Assembly: GCF_947495275.1 (NCBI RefSeq)
Contig: NZ_CANLYL010000001.1
Location: forward strand, 434,001 to 498,000
DNA: 64,000 nucleotides
Origin: an uncultured Roseobacter sp.
GTDB taxonomy: Bacteria > Pseudomonadota > Alphaproteobacteria > Rhodobacterales > Rhodobacteraceae
Direction of reading: 5' to 3'
This document shows positions 56,518 through 64,000 of the stretch, piece by piece; position 1 is the stretch's first letter, and each line of letters opens with the position of its first letter. The translations under genes were made by a program, and so were the position numbers. The notes under the pieces were generated by a model. That model saw nothing but the letters and a program-made list of their open reading frames with translations, was not told where the DNA came from and made no database searches.

Positions 56518-57144
56518 ATGCCAAAACCAGATCCATTTGGATTCGATATGTCCGTCTCTTCGTCGAAGAAGAAAAATCCGCGTGGTCGGCGCGGCATGTC
56601 CGGCGCATCCGAAACGTCAACGCGTACCTGCGATCACGAGGGCTGCAACGAGGCTGGCAAGTACCGTGCGCCCAAAGCGCCGGACGTGCTGGATGATTTT
56701 TTCTGGTTCTGCCAGGCGCACGTGCGCGAATACAATCTAAAGTGGAATTTTTTCGATGGCACAACCGAGGCCGAGCTGAACGCTCAGATGTCGAAAGACA
56801 AGGTTTGGGAGCGCAATACCAAACCTATGGGCGACCCCGAAGCGCGCGCCTGGGCCCGGTTGGGTATTGAGGATCCACATCAGGTTCTGGGAGCCAATGC
56901 GACCCAGAACCCCGGGCGCGGTCCACAGGCCGGGCGGCGTTTGCCCCCGACCGAGCGACGCGCCATTGAAATTCTTGAGGCCAAGGATACCTGGACCAAA
57001 CCCGAAGTGCGCAAGGCTTACAAAGCGCTGATCAAGGTTCTGCACCCGGACATGAACGGCGGTGATCGCAGCCAGGAAGAGCAATTGCAGGAAGTTGTCT
57101 GGGCCTGGGATCAGATCAAGGGCAGCCGAAACTTCAAGGATTGA
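56518..57144 (+). CDS. J-domain protein with N-terminal cysteine/histidine motif
   Basis: This 208-residue co-chaperone carries its J domain at the C-terminus: RRAIEILEAKDTWTKPEVRK near 147-166 and the catalytic HPD at 176-178 in KVLHPDMNGGDRSQEE. The N-terminal part holds C38-x4-C43 (TCDHEGCNEAG) and C65-x2-H68 (FWFCQAHVRE), which may bind zinc. Type-III J-proteins of this layout sit beside bolA and cobS in alphaproteobacteria. It would recruit Hsp70 (DnaK) to a client; the client is unknown. Confidence 0.88.
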   Translation: MPKPDPFGFDMSVSSSKKKNPRGRRGMSGASETSTRTCDHEGCNEAGKYRAPKAPDVLDDFFWFCQAHVREYNLKWNFFDGTTEAELNAQMSKDKVWERNTKPMGDPEARAWARLGIEDPHQVLGANATQNPGRGPQAGRRLPPTERRAIEILEAKDTWTKPEVRKAYKALIKVLHPDMNGGDRSQEEQLQEVVWAWDQIKGSRNFKD

Positions 57145-57269
57145 TGGCGTTACCGAATTGCGCCAACTGGCACGCCCCTTCCCCTTGCACATGACCGATA
57201 TATGTTGCACCAGATGATCCGGGCCAGAACCGCCCCGATTTCGAATTCTATCTACAAAGGTGACACCTC

Positions 57270-58256
57270 ATGGCCGACGGCGCACTGGACACAAACATGA
57301 AGCCGACCGAAGAAATCCACGTCCGCGACGTCTTTGGCATTGATACTGATATGGTGGTCAAGGGATTTTCCGATCGCAGCGATCGCGTGCCCGCACTGGA
57401 CAGCACCTACAAGTTTGACCCCGACACAACGCTGGCGATCCTTGCCGGCTTTGCCCACAATCGCCGCGTGATGATCCAGGGCTATCACGGGACAGGCAAA
57501 TCGACGCATATCGAGCAGGTCGCCGCGCGTCTGAACTGGCCCGCTGTGCGTGTGAACCTCGACAGCCACATCAGCCGGATTGATCTGATCGGCAAGGACG
57601 CGATCAAGCTCAAGGATGGCAAACAGGTCACCGATTTTCAGGAAGGCATCCTGCCATGGGCCTTGCGGAACCCCACGGCAATTGTGTTCGACGAATATGA
57701 CGCGGGCCGTGCGGATGTGATGTTCGTGATCCAGCGGGTGCTGGAAGTGGACGGCAAGCTGACCCTGCTCGATCAAAACCAGGTGATCGAACCGCACCCC
57801 TATTTCCGCATTTTCGCCACGGCGAACACGGTGGGTCTGGGCGATACCACCGGTCTTTATCACGGCACGCAGCAGATCAACCAGGGCCAGATGGACCGCT
57901 GGTCTCTGGTGGCGACGCTGAATTACCTCAGCATTGACGCGGAAACAGCCATCGTTCTGTCAAAAAACCCGCATTACAACACGGAAAAAGGCCGCAAGAT
58001 CGTCAAGCAGATGGTCACGGTTGCGGATCTGACGCGCACGGCCTTCATGAACGGCGATCTATCCACTGTGATGTCACCCCGGACCGTGATCGCCTGGGCG
58101 CAGAATGCCGAAATTTTCCGCAACGTGGGCTATGCCTTCCGGCTCAGCTTCCTCAACAAATGCGACGAATTGGAACGCCAGACCGTGGCGGAATTCTACC
58201 AGCGTCTTTTTGACGAGGAATTGCCGGAAAGTGCGGCCAGCGTGAGTTTGGGATAG
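57270..58256 (+). CDS. cobS: Cobaltochelatase subunit CobS (AAA+ ATPase)
   Basis: This 328-residue AAA+ protein drives cobalt insertion into hydrogenobyrinic acid a,c-diamide with CobT and CobN (aerobic B12 route). Walker A is [18 protein letters not shown] near 70-87, Walker [10 protein letters not shown] near 136, and the sensor-1 stretch [14 protein letters not shown] near 184-197. The N-terminal region before Walker A ([20 protein letters not shown]) is characteristic of CobS. The cobN gene is not in this window. A short racemase-like gene follows before cobT. Confidence 0.96.
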   Translation: MADGALDTNMKPTEEIHVRDVFGIDTDMVVKGFSDRSDRVPALDSTYKFDPDTTLAILAGFAHNRRVMIQGYHGTGKSTHIEQVAARLNWPAVRVNLDSHISRIDLIGKDAIKLKDGKQVTDFQEGILPWALRNPTAIVFDEYDAGRADVMFVIQRVLEVDGKLTLLDQNQVIEPHPYFRIFATANTVGLGDTTGLYHGTQQINQGQMDRWSLVATLNYLSIDAETAIVLSKNPHYNTEKGRKIVKQMVTVADLTRTAFMNGDLSTVMSPRTVIAWAQNAEIFRNVGYAFRLSFLNKCDELERQTVAEFYQRLFDEELPESAASVSLG

Positions 58257-58260
58257 GCCC

Positions 58261-58959
58261 ATGCACATCGGGTTGATCGGCGGCATCGGCCCGGCAGCCA
58301 CACTGGTTTACTATCAGCGGCTGACGGCCCTGATGCGCGACCGCGGCAAGAAGCTGGAATTGACAATTGTACAGGCAAGTGCGGATGAGCTTGTCGCAAA
58401 TAATCTGGCCGATGATCGCACTGCACAGGCGGAGATTTACGCGAAGCTTATCGGGCGTCTGAAGGCCGCCGGTGCGGATTGCGCTGCGATAACGTCGCTT
58501 GGTGGGCATTTTTGCTATCCCGAAACGGAAGCGATCAGCCCCTTGCCATTGATCAGCGGTGTAACGCCCCTCGACACCTACTTTCAGGCGCAAGACCTTG
58601 GAACCGTTGGATTATTGGGCACCGAAGTTGTGATGCGCACCGCTCTCTACGGGCAGTTGAAACAGACCCGCGCGGTAACACCTCAGGGCAATCTCGATGA
58701 GGTTGGCAAGACTTATCTGGAGATGGCCTTGAGCGGTGTGGCGACGGATGCCATGCGGATGCTTTTCTTTGAAACCGGGCGTCACATGATTGCTGAACAG
58801 GGCGCGGATGCCATCGTGCTGGCGGGAACCGATCTGGGTCTGGCATTTGACGGCCACGATCCGGGCTATAAAGTGATTGATGCGTTGGATGTGCATGTTG
58901 CCATGCTGGCCGATCTGGCATCCGGTGACGCAGATCTGCCGCAGATGGCGAAAGGGTAA
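58261..58959 (+). CDS. Aspartate/glutamate racemase superfamily protein lacking catalytic cysteines
   Basis: This 232-residue protein has the family fold opening IGLIGGIGPAATLVYYQRL. The two active-site cysteines of PLP-independent racemases are not seen: the first motif position is S79 (in AITSLGGHFC; family ACNTxH) and the second is G189 (in LAGTDLG; family LGCTE). Normal racemisation is therefore unlikely; a lyase, binding or lost function is possible. Four bases separate it from cobS and three from cobT, so it is translated with the cobaltochelatase. The alignment was made by eye. Confidence 0.8.
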   Translation: MHIGLIGGIGPAATLVYYQRLTALMRDRGKKLELTIVQASADELVANNLADDRTAQAEIYAKLIGRLKAAGADCAAITSLGGHFCYPETEAISPLPLISGVTPLDTYFQAQDLGTVGLLGTEVVMRTALYGQLKQTRAVTPQGNLDEVGKTYLEMALSGVATDAMRMLFFETGRHMIAEQGADAIVLAGTDLGLAFDGHDPGYKVIDALDVHVAMLADLASGDADLPQMAKG

Positions 58960-58962
58960 GCG

Positions 58963-60840
58963 ATGAGCAAACCGTCAGACAATCCGGCCGACGCCTTCAA
59001 AAAGGCGCTGTCAGAGGCCACCAAGGTCATGGCTCATGACCCGGAACTGACCGTCTCCTATTCGGTCGATCCCGCCGGAATGTCGGGCGATTCCATGCGC
59101 TTGCCGCAGGTCAGCCGCCGAATGACGCGTGACGAGGTGATGCTGGCGCGCGGCACGGCGGACGCTCTGGCGCTCAACCGCCGCTATCACAATGGCCAGA
59201 CCCATGCGCGTTACCAGCCGCAAGGAGACATGGCGCGTGATCTTTACGAGGCGATGGAGACCGCCCGCTGCGAGGCGATGGGCGCGCGCGACATGCCCGG
59301 CACCGCAGGAAATATTGATGCCAAAATCGCGCACGAGTCGATGCGCAAGGGCTATGATCAGGTCACTCAGGCCGCCGATGCACCGCTGGCCACGGCGGCG
59401 GGATATCTGATCCGCCATCTGGCCACCGGGCGTGATCTGCCCTCCGGCGCGCAGAATGTCATGGAATTGTGGCGCGGCTTCATCGAAGAACAATGCGGCG
59501 GCACGCTCGATAACCTCGATGAGACGCTCAGTGATCAGGCCGCCTTCGCCAAATTCGCGCGGCAAATGATCTCTGATCTGGGGTATGGCGACCAGCTTGG
59601 CGATGACCCGGACCAGCTTGATGACGATCAGGAGGATGAGGCTGAGGAAGGGTCGGAAGACGATTCCGATCCCGATAGCACTGGTCAGGATGATCAGGAG
59701 GATGAAGAGTCCGAAGGATCACCCGAACAATCACAGGAAGAACAGCAGGACGCCGCCCAAGCGCAGGTTTCCATGGACGACATGGCGGATCAGGAAATGG
59801 GCGAAGAGGCGGAAATGCCCGATGGCGAGGCACCGATGGAGCCGCCCGCGCCGCCGCCTGCCTCTGACGCGGATCCCAATTATCTCGTCTATATGAGCGA
59901 TCATGACGAAGAAATCGGCGCCGAAGAACTGGCCGAACCTGTGGAGTTGGAACGCTTGCGCGCCTATCTCGATCAGCAGTTGGAACCGCTCAAAGGGGCC
60001 GTGAGCCGGTTGGCCAACAAATTGCAGCGTCGCCTTCAGGCGCAACAGAACCGGTCGTGGGAATTTGACCTCGAAGAAGGCATGCTGGACGCGGGTCGTC
60101 TGGCGCGGGTTGTGGCCAACCCCACCACGCCCCTGTCTTTCAAGGTCGAAAAAGATACTGATTTTCGCGACACTGTGGTGACCTTGCTGCTGGATAATTC
60201 CGGCTCCATGCGGGGGCGTCCGATTTCGATTGCGGCGATCTGCGCCGATGTGCTTGCGCGCACGCTGGAGCGGTGCAACGTCAAGGTGGAAATCCTGGGC
60301 TTCACCACGCGGGCCTGGAAAGGCGGTCAGGCACGCGAGGCCTGGCTGAATGATGGCCGCCCACAACAGCCCGGCCGTCTGAACGATCTGCGCCACATCA
60401 TCTATAAATCCGCCGACGCTCCCTGGCGGCGCACCCGGCCCAACCTCGGGCTGATGATGAAAGAGGGGCTGTTGAAAGAAAACATCGACGGTGAAGCGCT
60501 GGAATGGGCGCACCGGCGCATGCTGATGCGGCATGAGGCGCGCAAAATCCTGATGGTGATTTCCGATGGCGCGCCCGTCGATGACAGCACGCTTTCCGTC
60601 AACCCGGCCAATTACCTCGAAAAACACCTCCGCGATGTGATCGAAATGGTGGAGAAACGCCGTGCGGTCGAGCTGCTGGCCATCGGCATCGGGCATGATG
60701 TGACCCGCTACTATGACCGCGCGGTGACGATCACGGATGTCGATCAGCTTGCCGGGGCGATGACCGAACAACTGGCGGCCCTCTTTGACAGCGATCCCCG
60801 CGCCCGCGCCCGCATCATGGGCATCAAACGCGCAGGCTGA
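58963..60840 (+). CDS. cobT: Cobaltochelatase subunit CobT
   Basis: This 625-residue partner of CobS has an N-terminal helical domain (about 1-210), a very acidic Asp/Glu/Ser-rich linker (about 213-305), and a C-terminal von Willebrand A domain (from about 395) with MIDAS motif [11 protein letters not shown] near 408, GFTTRAW near 448 and [11 protein letters not shown] near 533. The MIDAS holds the Mg2+ that docks the CobN chelatase subunit. The length and acidic linker match Rhodobacterales CobT. The linker contains long runs of D/E, so low-complexity masking would hide it. Confidence 0.95.
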   Translation: MSKPSDNPADAFKKALSEATKVMAHDPELTVSYSVDPAGMSGDSMRLPQVSRRMTRDEVMLARGTADALALNRRYHNGQTHARYQPQGDMARDLYEAMETARCEAMGARDMPGTAGNIDAKIAHESMRKGYDQVTQAADAPLATAAGYLIRHLATGRDLPSGAQNVMELWRGFIEEQCGGTLDNLDETLSDQAAFAKFARQMISDLGYGDQLGDDPDQLDDDQEDEAEEGSEDDSDPDSTGQDDQEDEESEGSPEQSQEEQQDAAQAQVSMDDMADQEMGEEAEMPDGEAPMEPPAPPPASDADPNYLVYMSDHDEEIGAEELAEPVELERLRAYLDQQLEPLKGAVSRLANKLQRRLQAQQNRSWEFDLEEGMLDAGRLARVVANPTTPLSFKVEKDTDFRDTVVTLLLDNSGSMRGRPISIAAICADVLARTLERCNVKVEILGFTTRAWKGGQAREAWLNDGRPQQPGRLNDLRHIIYKSADAPWRRTRPNLGLMMKEGLLKENIDGEALEWAHRRMLMRHEARKILMVISDGAPVDDSTLSVNPANYLEKHLRDVIEMVEKRRAVELLAIGIGHDVTRYYDRAVTITDVDQLAGAMTEQLAALFDSDPRARARIMGIKRAG

Positions 60841-60886
60841 TCGCGGTCCTGCGTCGCAAAAATGCACAGAGGTGGAAGGGCCCAAT

Positions 60887-62677
60887 ATGTTTCAGACTTT
60901 CGAGGTAACCGCCCGGCCCGAGCAAGGCCCCCCAAGGCTTGCAGCGCTGCGCGAATGTATGGCGGCAGAAGGTCTGGACGGGTTTTTGATCCCCCGCGCG
61001 GATGCCCATCAGGGCGAATATGTCGCCGCCCATGACGAACGGCTGGCATGGTTGACCGGTTTCACCGGCTCGGCGGGGTTTTGTGCCGCACTTGCAGAGA
61101 TCGCCGGGGTTTTCATCGACGGGCGCTACCGCACGCAAGTGAAAGCGCAGGTGGCAGAGGCATTCACGCCGGTGCCCTGGCCCGAAACATCGCTCGGGAG
61201 CTGGTTGATCCAACAACTGCCTGACGGTGGGGTGGTCGGCTTTGACCCCTGGCTTCATAGCGCAGGTCAGTTGGAGACATTGCAAAAGTCCCTGGAGAGG
61301 TCGGGCATTGAGATGCGTGCCTGTGGCAATCTGGTCGATCAGATATGGGAGGATCAACCCGCCCCGCCCCTGCAACCGGCCAAGGTGCATCCGCTTGAAT
61401 TCGCAGGCGAAAACCATGATGACAAACGCGCGCGTCTGGCACAGGAATTGCGCGATGACAGCGACAGTGCCGCCCTGATCACCCTGCCGGATTCTGTGTG
61501 CTGGTTGCTGAACATTCGGGGCGCGGACATTCCACGCAATCCCATCGCCCAAGGTTTTGCGGTGCTGCACGACAGCGGTGCAGTTGATCTGTTCATGGCG
61601 GCCGAAAAACTCACGGAAATTGGTGATCACCTTGGACCAGACGTCACGCAACGCACGCCGGATAATCTGGTGCCCTTTCTGGAGGGCCTTCAAGGCACCG
61701 TCCGGGTGGACAAGGGGACTGTTCCCTTCGTCCTCGCGCAGGTGTTGGGGGAGCGGGCGCATTTCGCGGGCGATCCCTGCGCCCTGCCAAAAGCGCGCAA
61801 GAACAGCGCGGAAATCGAAGGAGCCGCCGCCGCGCATCTGCGCGACGGGGCGGCGATTGTCGAATTGCTGGCGTGGCTTGATGCGCAACCCTCCGGCACG
61901 CTGCATGAGACCCAAGTTGTCAGCAAGCTAGAAGGGTTCCGGCGCAACGACAACGCGCTTCAGGACATCAGCTTTGAAACCATTGCAGGCACTGGCCCCA
62001 ATGGCGCGATCATGCATTACCGGGTGACCGAAGAGACCGACAGCCTGCTGGAAGACGGACAATTGATCGTGCTCGACAGTGGTGGGCAATACCTTGATGG
62101 CACCACGGATATCACGCGGACCATCGCCATTGGCATCCCGCCGCAAGAGGCGGCAGAGGCTTTCACCCGCGTTTTGCAGGGCATGATCGCCATGAGCCGC
62201 CTGCGCTGGCCCGAGGGGCTGGCGGGGCGCGACATCGAAGCCGTGGGGCGCATGCCGCTGTGGTTGGCCGGTCAGGACTTTGATCACGGGCTGGGCCACG
62301 GGGTGGGCGCGTATCTGAGCGTGCATGAGGGTCCGCAGAGGCTCAGCCGCATCAGCCACGTGCCGATTGAGGCCGGTATGATCCTGTCCAACGAACCGGG
62401 ATATTACCGCGAAGGGGCCTTTGGCATCCGCATTGAAAACCTGATTGTTGCACAACAGGCCACCCATCTGCCCGGTGCTGATGCGCATCGCAAGATGCTG
62501 AGCTGGCGCACCCTAACCTTCGCGCCCATCGACCGCCGCCTGATTGTGACCGCTTTGCTGACGGATGCCGAACGCGCCTGGCTCAATGCCTATCACGCTG
62601 AGGTTGTAGAAAAGATTGCCCCCCGGCTATCCCCTGCCGCAAAAACATGGTTGGATGCTGCGACTGCGCCAATCTGA
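60887..62677 (+). CDS. Xaa-Pro aminopeptidase (M24B, AMPP family)
   Basis: This 596-residue peptidase has two N-terminal creatinase-like domains (about 1-300; LRECMAAEGLDGFLIPRADA; LTGFTGSAGFCAALAE) and a C-terminal pita-bread metallopeptidase domain from about 305. Metal ligands lie in LIVLDSGGQYLDGTTDITRT (Asp, Asp), GHGVGAYLSVHEGP (His) and SNEPGYYREGAFGIRIEN (Glu, Glu). GGAAGG precedes the ATG at 60887; the frame opens at 60785 inside cobT. It removes N-terminal residues before proline. Confidence 0.93.
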   Translation: MFQTFEVTARPEQGPPRLAALRECMAAEGLDGFLIPRADAHQGEYVAAHDERLAWLTGFTGSAGFCAALAEIAGVFIDGRYRTQVKAQVAEAFTPVPWPETSLGSWLIQQLPDGGVVGFDPWLHSAGQLETLQKSLERSGIEMRACGNLVDQIWEDQPAPPLQPAKVHPLEFAGENHDDKRARLAQELRDDSDSAALITLPDSVCWLLNIRGADIPRNPIAQGFAVLHDSGAVDLFMAAEKLTEIGDHLGPDVTQRTPDNLVPFLEGLQGTVRVDKGTVPFVLAQVLGERAHFAGDPCALPKARKNSAEIEGAAAAHLRDGAAIVELLAWLDAQPSGTLHETQVVSKLEGFRRNDNALQDISFETIAGTGPNGAIMHYRVTEETDSLLEDGQLIVLDSGGQYLDGTTDITRTIAIGIPPQEAAEAFTRVLQGMIAMSRLRWPEGLAGRDIEAVGRMPLWLAGQDFDHGLGHGVGAYLSVHEGPQRLSRISHVPIEAGMILSNEPGYYREGAFGIRIENLIVAQQATHLPGADAHRKMLSWRTLTFAPIDRRLIVTALLTDAERAWLNAYHAEVVEKIAPRLSPAAKTWLDAATAPI

Positions 62678-62754
62678 CATGCGATGATGATGTCACCGCT
62701 TTGTTACGAAATGCGCGCATGAGCATTTGAGAGACCCAGGGGAGACGTTCAAAA

Positions 62755-63099
62755 ATGGCCGACCATATTACGATCCGAAAAGCCGACGGCACCTGGAGCG
62801 TGCGCGCAGGCGGTGCTGTGCTGGGCGAAACGACGGAGGCGTTGGAACTGGTCGAAGGGGACTATCCCGCTGTCATCTATTTTCCCCGCGATGACATTGC
62901 CATGGCCTTCCTCGACCAGACCGAGAAAACCTCGCATTGCCCGCACAAGGGTGACGCAACATATTTTTCCGTGGTTACCAAAAGCACCACGCTCGCAGAT
63001 GTCGCATGGTCCTATGAAAATCCGAAAGACGGCGTCGCAAGGATAAAGGATCACCTTGCCTTTTATACCAATGGCGATGTGACGGTGGAAGAAATCTAG
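62755..63099 (+). CDS. DUF427 domain-containing protein
   Basis: This 114-residue protein has the DUF427 pattern: the start HITIRKADGTWSVRAGGAVL, YPAVIYFPRDDIAMAFLDQ near 37-55, the conserved SHCPHKGDATYFSV near 60-73, DVAWSYENPKDGVARIKDHL and FYTNGDVTVEEI. The cysteine and histidines could bind a metal. The function is unknown. It converges with the ClC gene, sharing four bases. Confidence 0.9.
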   Translation: MADHITIRKADGTWSVRAGGAVLGETTEALELVEGDYPAVIYFPRDDIAMAFLDQTEKTSHCPHKGDATYFSVVTKSTTLADVAWSYENPKDGVARIKDHLAFYTNGDVTVEEI

Positions 63100-64000
63100 G
63101 AATGTTCTTCAGCCGCGGTCGCCGCAAGCGCGCGATTGTAAACCTTGAGAGCATCCACATGAAAAAGCGCGCCCAGCAATTCCGGCGGCGACGCAGCGGC
63201 ACTTAGCGTGACAACGGGGATGAAATTCACACCTGTTTCGAACATCGGCAGCGCCGCTTCCAGCGTGGCGTTTGCATCGATGTACGTACCCTCGCCAATC
63301 ATTTCCCAACATCGGTCTTCATTTGCCGCATGGGGGTCGTCCTTCGTGCGCATCACACCGCTGATCCGCAGCATGGCCGGCAGATATGCCTGGGGGCCTG
63401 CCGCAAGATGTATATCCCGTCGCTCCAGTTGCGTGAGAAAGAAGCTGCGATCCACCAAGCGCGACGCCAGAGCCGTGGACATGGACACGGCCACCATCAC
63501 CGCCAGTCCGGTTTGCCAGTCACCCGTCAACTCAAAGACAATGAGGGTGGTGGAAATCGGTGCACCCAGAACGGCCGCAGCGACGGCCCCCATACCGGTG
63601 AGCGCGTAAAGGGTAAGCGAGCTGGAAACATCCGGAAAAACCCCGGTGGCAATCAGCCCGAAACTCAACCCCGTGAGGGCACCAACCATGAGCGAGGGCG
63701 AGAAAATGCCCCCGCCCATGCGGCCCGCCATGGTGATGGCAAGGGCGACCGTTTTCAAAACCGCAAAAACGATGGCATTCCACAAGGTCAGTTGTCCGGT
63801 CAAGGCCAGAGAGGTCGTCTCATATCCCACGCCGATGATGTGCGGATAAAAAATGGCGATGCCGCCCAGCATGGCCCCGGCAATTGCCGGGCGCAGCCAT
63901 CGCGGCAGGCGCGTTTTTTCCTGCACAAGATTACCGAAATCATCCGCCCAGAAAATCGCCTTCATCAGGGCCACGGCGATCAAGCCGGACATCAGTCCGA
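63096..64000 (-). CDS. ClC-family chloride channel/antiporter with C-terminal CBS pair, partial
   Basis: At least 300 residues are present; the gene continues past the window edge. Seen are the C-terminal membrane helices of a ClC protein, with MGGGIFSPSLMVGALTG (the GxFxP selectivity motif) and GMGAVAAAVLGAPISTTLIVFELTG, followed by two CBS-type modules (about PQAYLPAMLRISGVM and MFETGVNFIPVV). The GKEGP filter segment must lie upstream. An ATG at 63992 is internal, since the frame stays open to 64000. It exchanges chloride for protons or conducts it. Confidence 0.88.
   Translation of the reverse strand, partial: GLMSGLIAVALMKAIFWADDFGNLVQEKTRLPRWLRPAIAGAMLGGIAIFYPHIIGVGYETTSLALTGQLTLWNAIVFAVLKTVALAITMAGRMGGGIFSPSLMVGALTGLSFGLIATGVFPDVSSSLTLYALTGMGAVAAAVLGAPISTTLIVFELTGDWQTGLAVMVAVSMSTALASRLVDRSFFLTQLERRDIHLAAGPQAYLPAMLRISGVMRTKDDPHAANEDRCWEMIGEGTYIDANATLEAALPMFETGVNFIPVVTLSAAASPPELLGALFHVDALKVYNRALAATAAEEHS

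Noticed and set aside
59600-59900. Possible repeat or CRISPR-like array in the GAT/GAG-rich stretch of cobT
   Set aside because: The repetitiveness comes from Asp/Glu/Ser codons of the CobT acidic linker; there are no regular repeats and spacers.
59731-60885. 384-residue minus-strand ORF opposite cobT
   Set aside because: It is an antisense shadow of the CobT linker and VWA domain, with no ribosome site and no domain.

Overview
The window looks like chromosomal DNA of a marine Roseobacter-type alphaproteobacterium (Rhodobacterales). This rests on the high GC content, a nuo operon whose NuoE carries a long C-terminal extension, a bolA - J-domain gene - cobS - racemase-like gene - cobT order, a leucine-degradation operon mixed with small accessory genes, and many Rhodobacterales-type proteins of unknown function. 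The assignment is made from gene content and reading of the proteins, not from a database search. I see no rRNA, tRNA, CRISPR array, prophage or intact insertion sequence. Nearly everything is housekeeping or ordinary accessory metabolism, densely packed, with many 1-4 base stop/start overlaps.

Layout. 1-4519 (minus): start of respiratory complex I, nuoABC, two small unannotated-type membrane/short ORFs, nuoD, nuoE and the beginning of another small membrane protein. 4822-6327 (plus): a FAS1 lipoprotein with a good terminator and an AraC/GyrI-like regulator. 6360-15977 (minus): a leucine/isovalerate catabolic operon (isovaleryl-CoA dehydrogenase, both methylcrotonyl-CoA carboxylase subunits, HMG-CoA lyase, enoyl-CoA hydratase) interleaved with an LprI-like protein, an ASCH protein, a GST, a DUF6653-type membrane protein and two unknowns. 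16116-18036 (minus): a DegT/AHBA-type aminotransferase and phosphoglycolate phosphatase. 18176-25866 (plus, apart from one minus-strand lipoprotein): glmU-glmS, a PNPOx-like protein, moaA, waaA and a lipopolysaccharide core glycosyltransferase; these supply UDP-GlcNAc, Kdo transfer and core sugars for the outer membrane.

25863-35758: a divergent peptide-uptake module. A double-ATPase ABC protein, argE-like deacetylase, FAD oxidoreductase and M20 aminoacylase lie on the minus strand; the binding protein and two permeases lie on the plus strand. 35821-46544: DUF3422 protein, pntB/pntA transhydrogenase, a small methyltransferase, a VOC protein, an SDR, a degenerate REP-associated transposase-like protein, a class-I glutamine amidotransferase-like hydrolase, a GlcG-like protein and malate synthase G. 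46631-53468: a DUF2256 zinc-ribbon-like microprotein, a small membrane protein, pepN, an SDR, a membrane protein, a lytic-transglycosylase-like protein and two orphans. 53554-64000: gatB, a thioesterase, DUF4177, bolA, J-domain protein, cobS, racemase-like protein, cobT, an Xaa-Pro aminopeptidase, DUF427 and a ClC channel cut by the window end.

No wholly new multi-gene system is evident. The items most worth following up are a RAYT-family protein that has lost both its HUH histidine and its catalytic tyrosine, a racemase-fold protein without catalytic cysteines lodged between cobS and cobT, the two overlapping small ORFs inside the nuo operon, and the accessory genes translationally coupled into the leucine operon.
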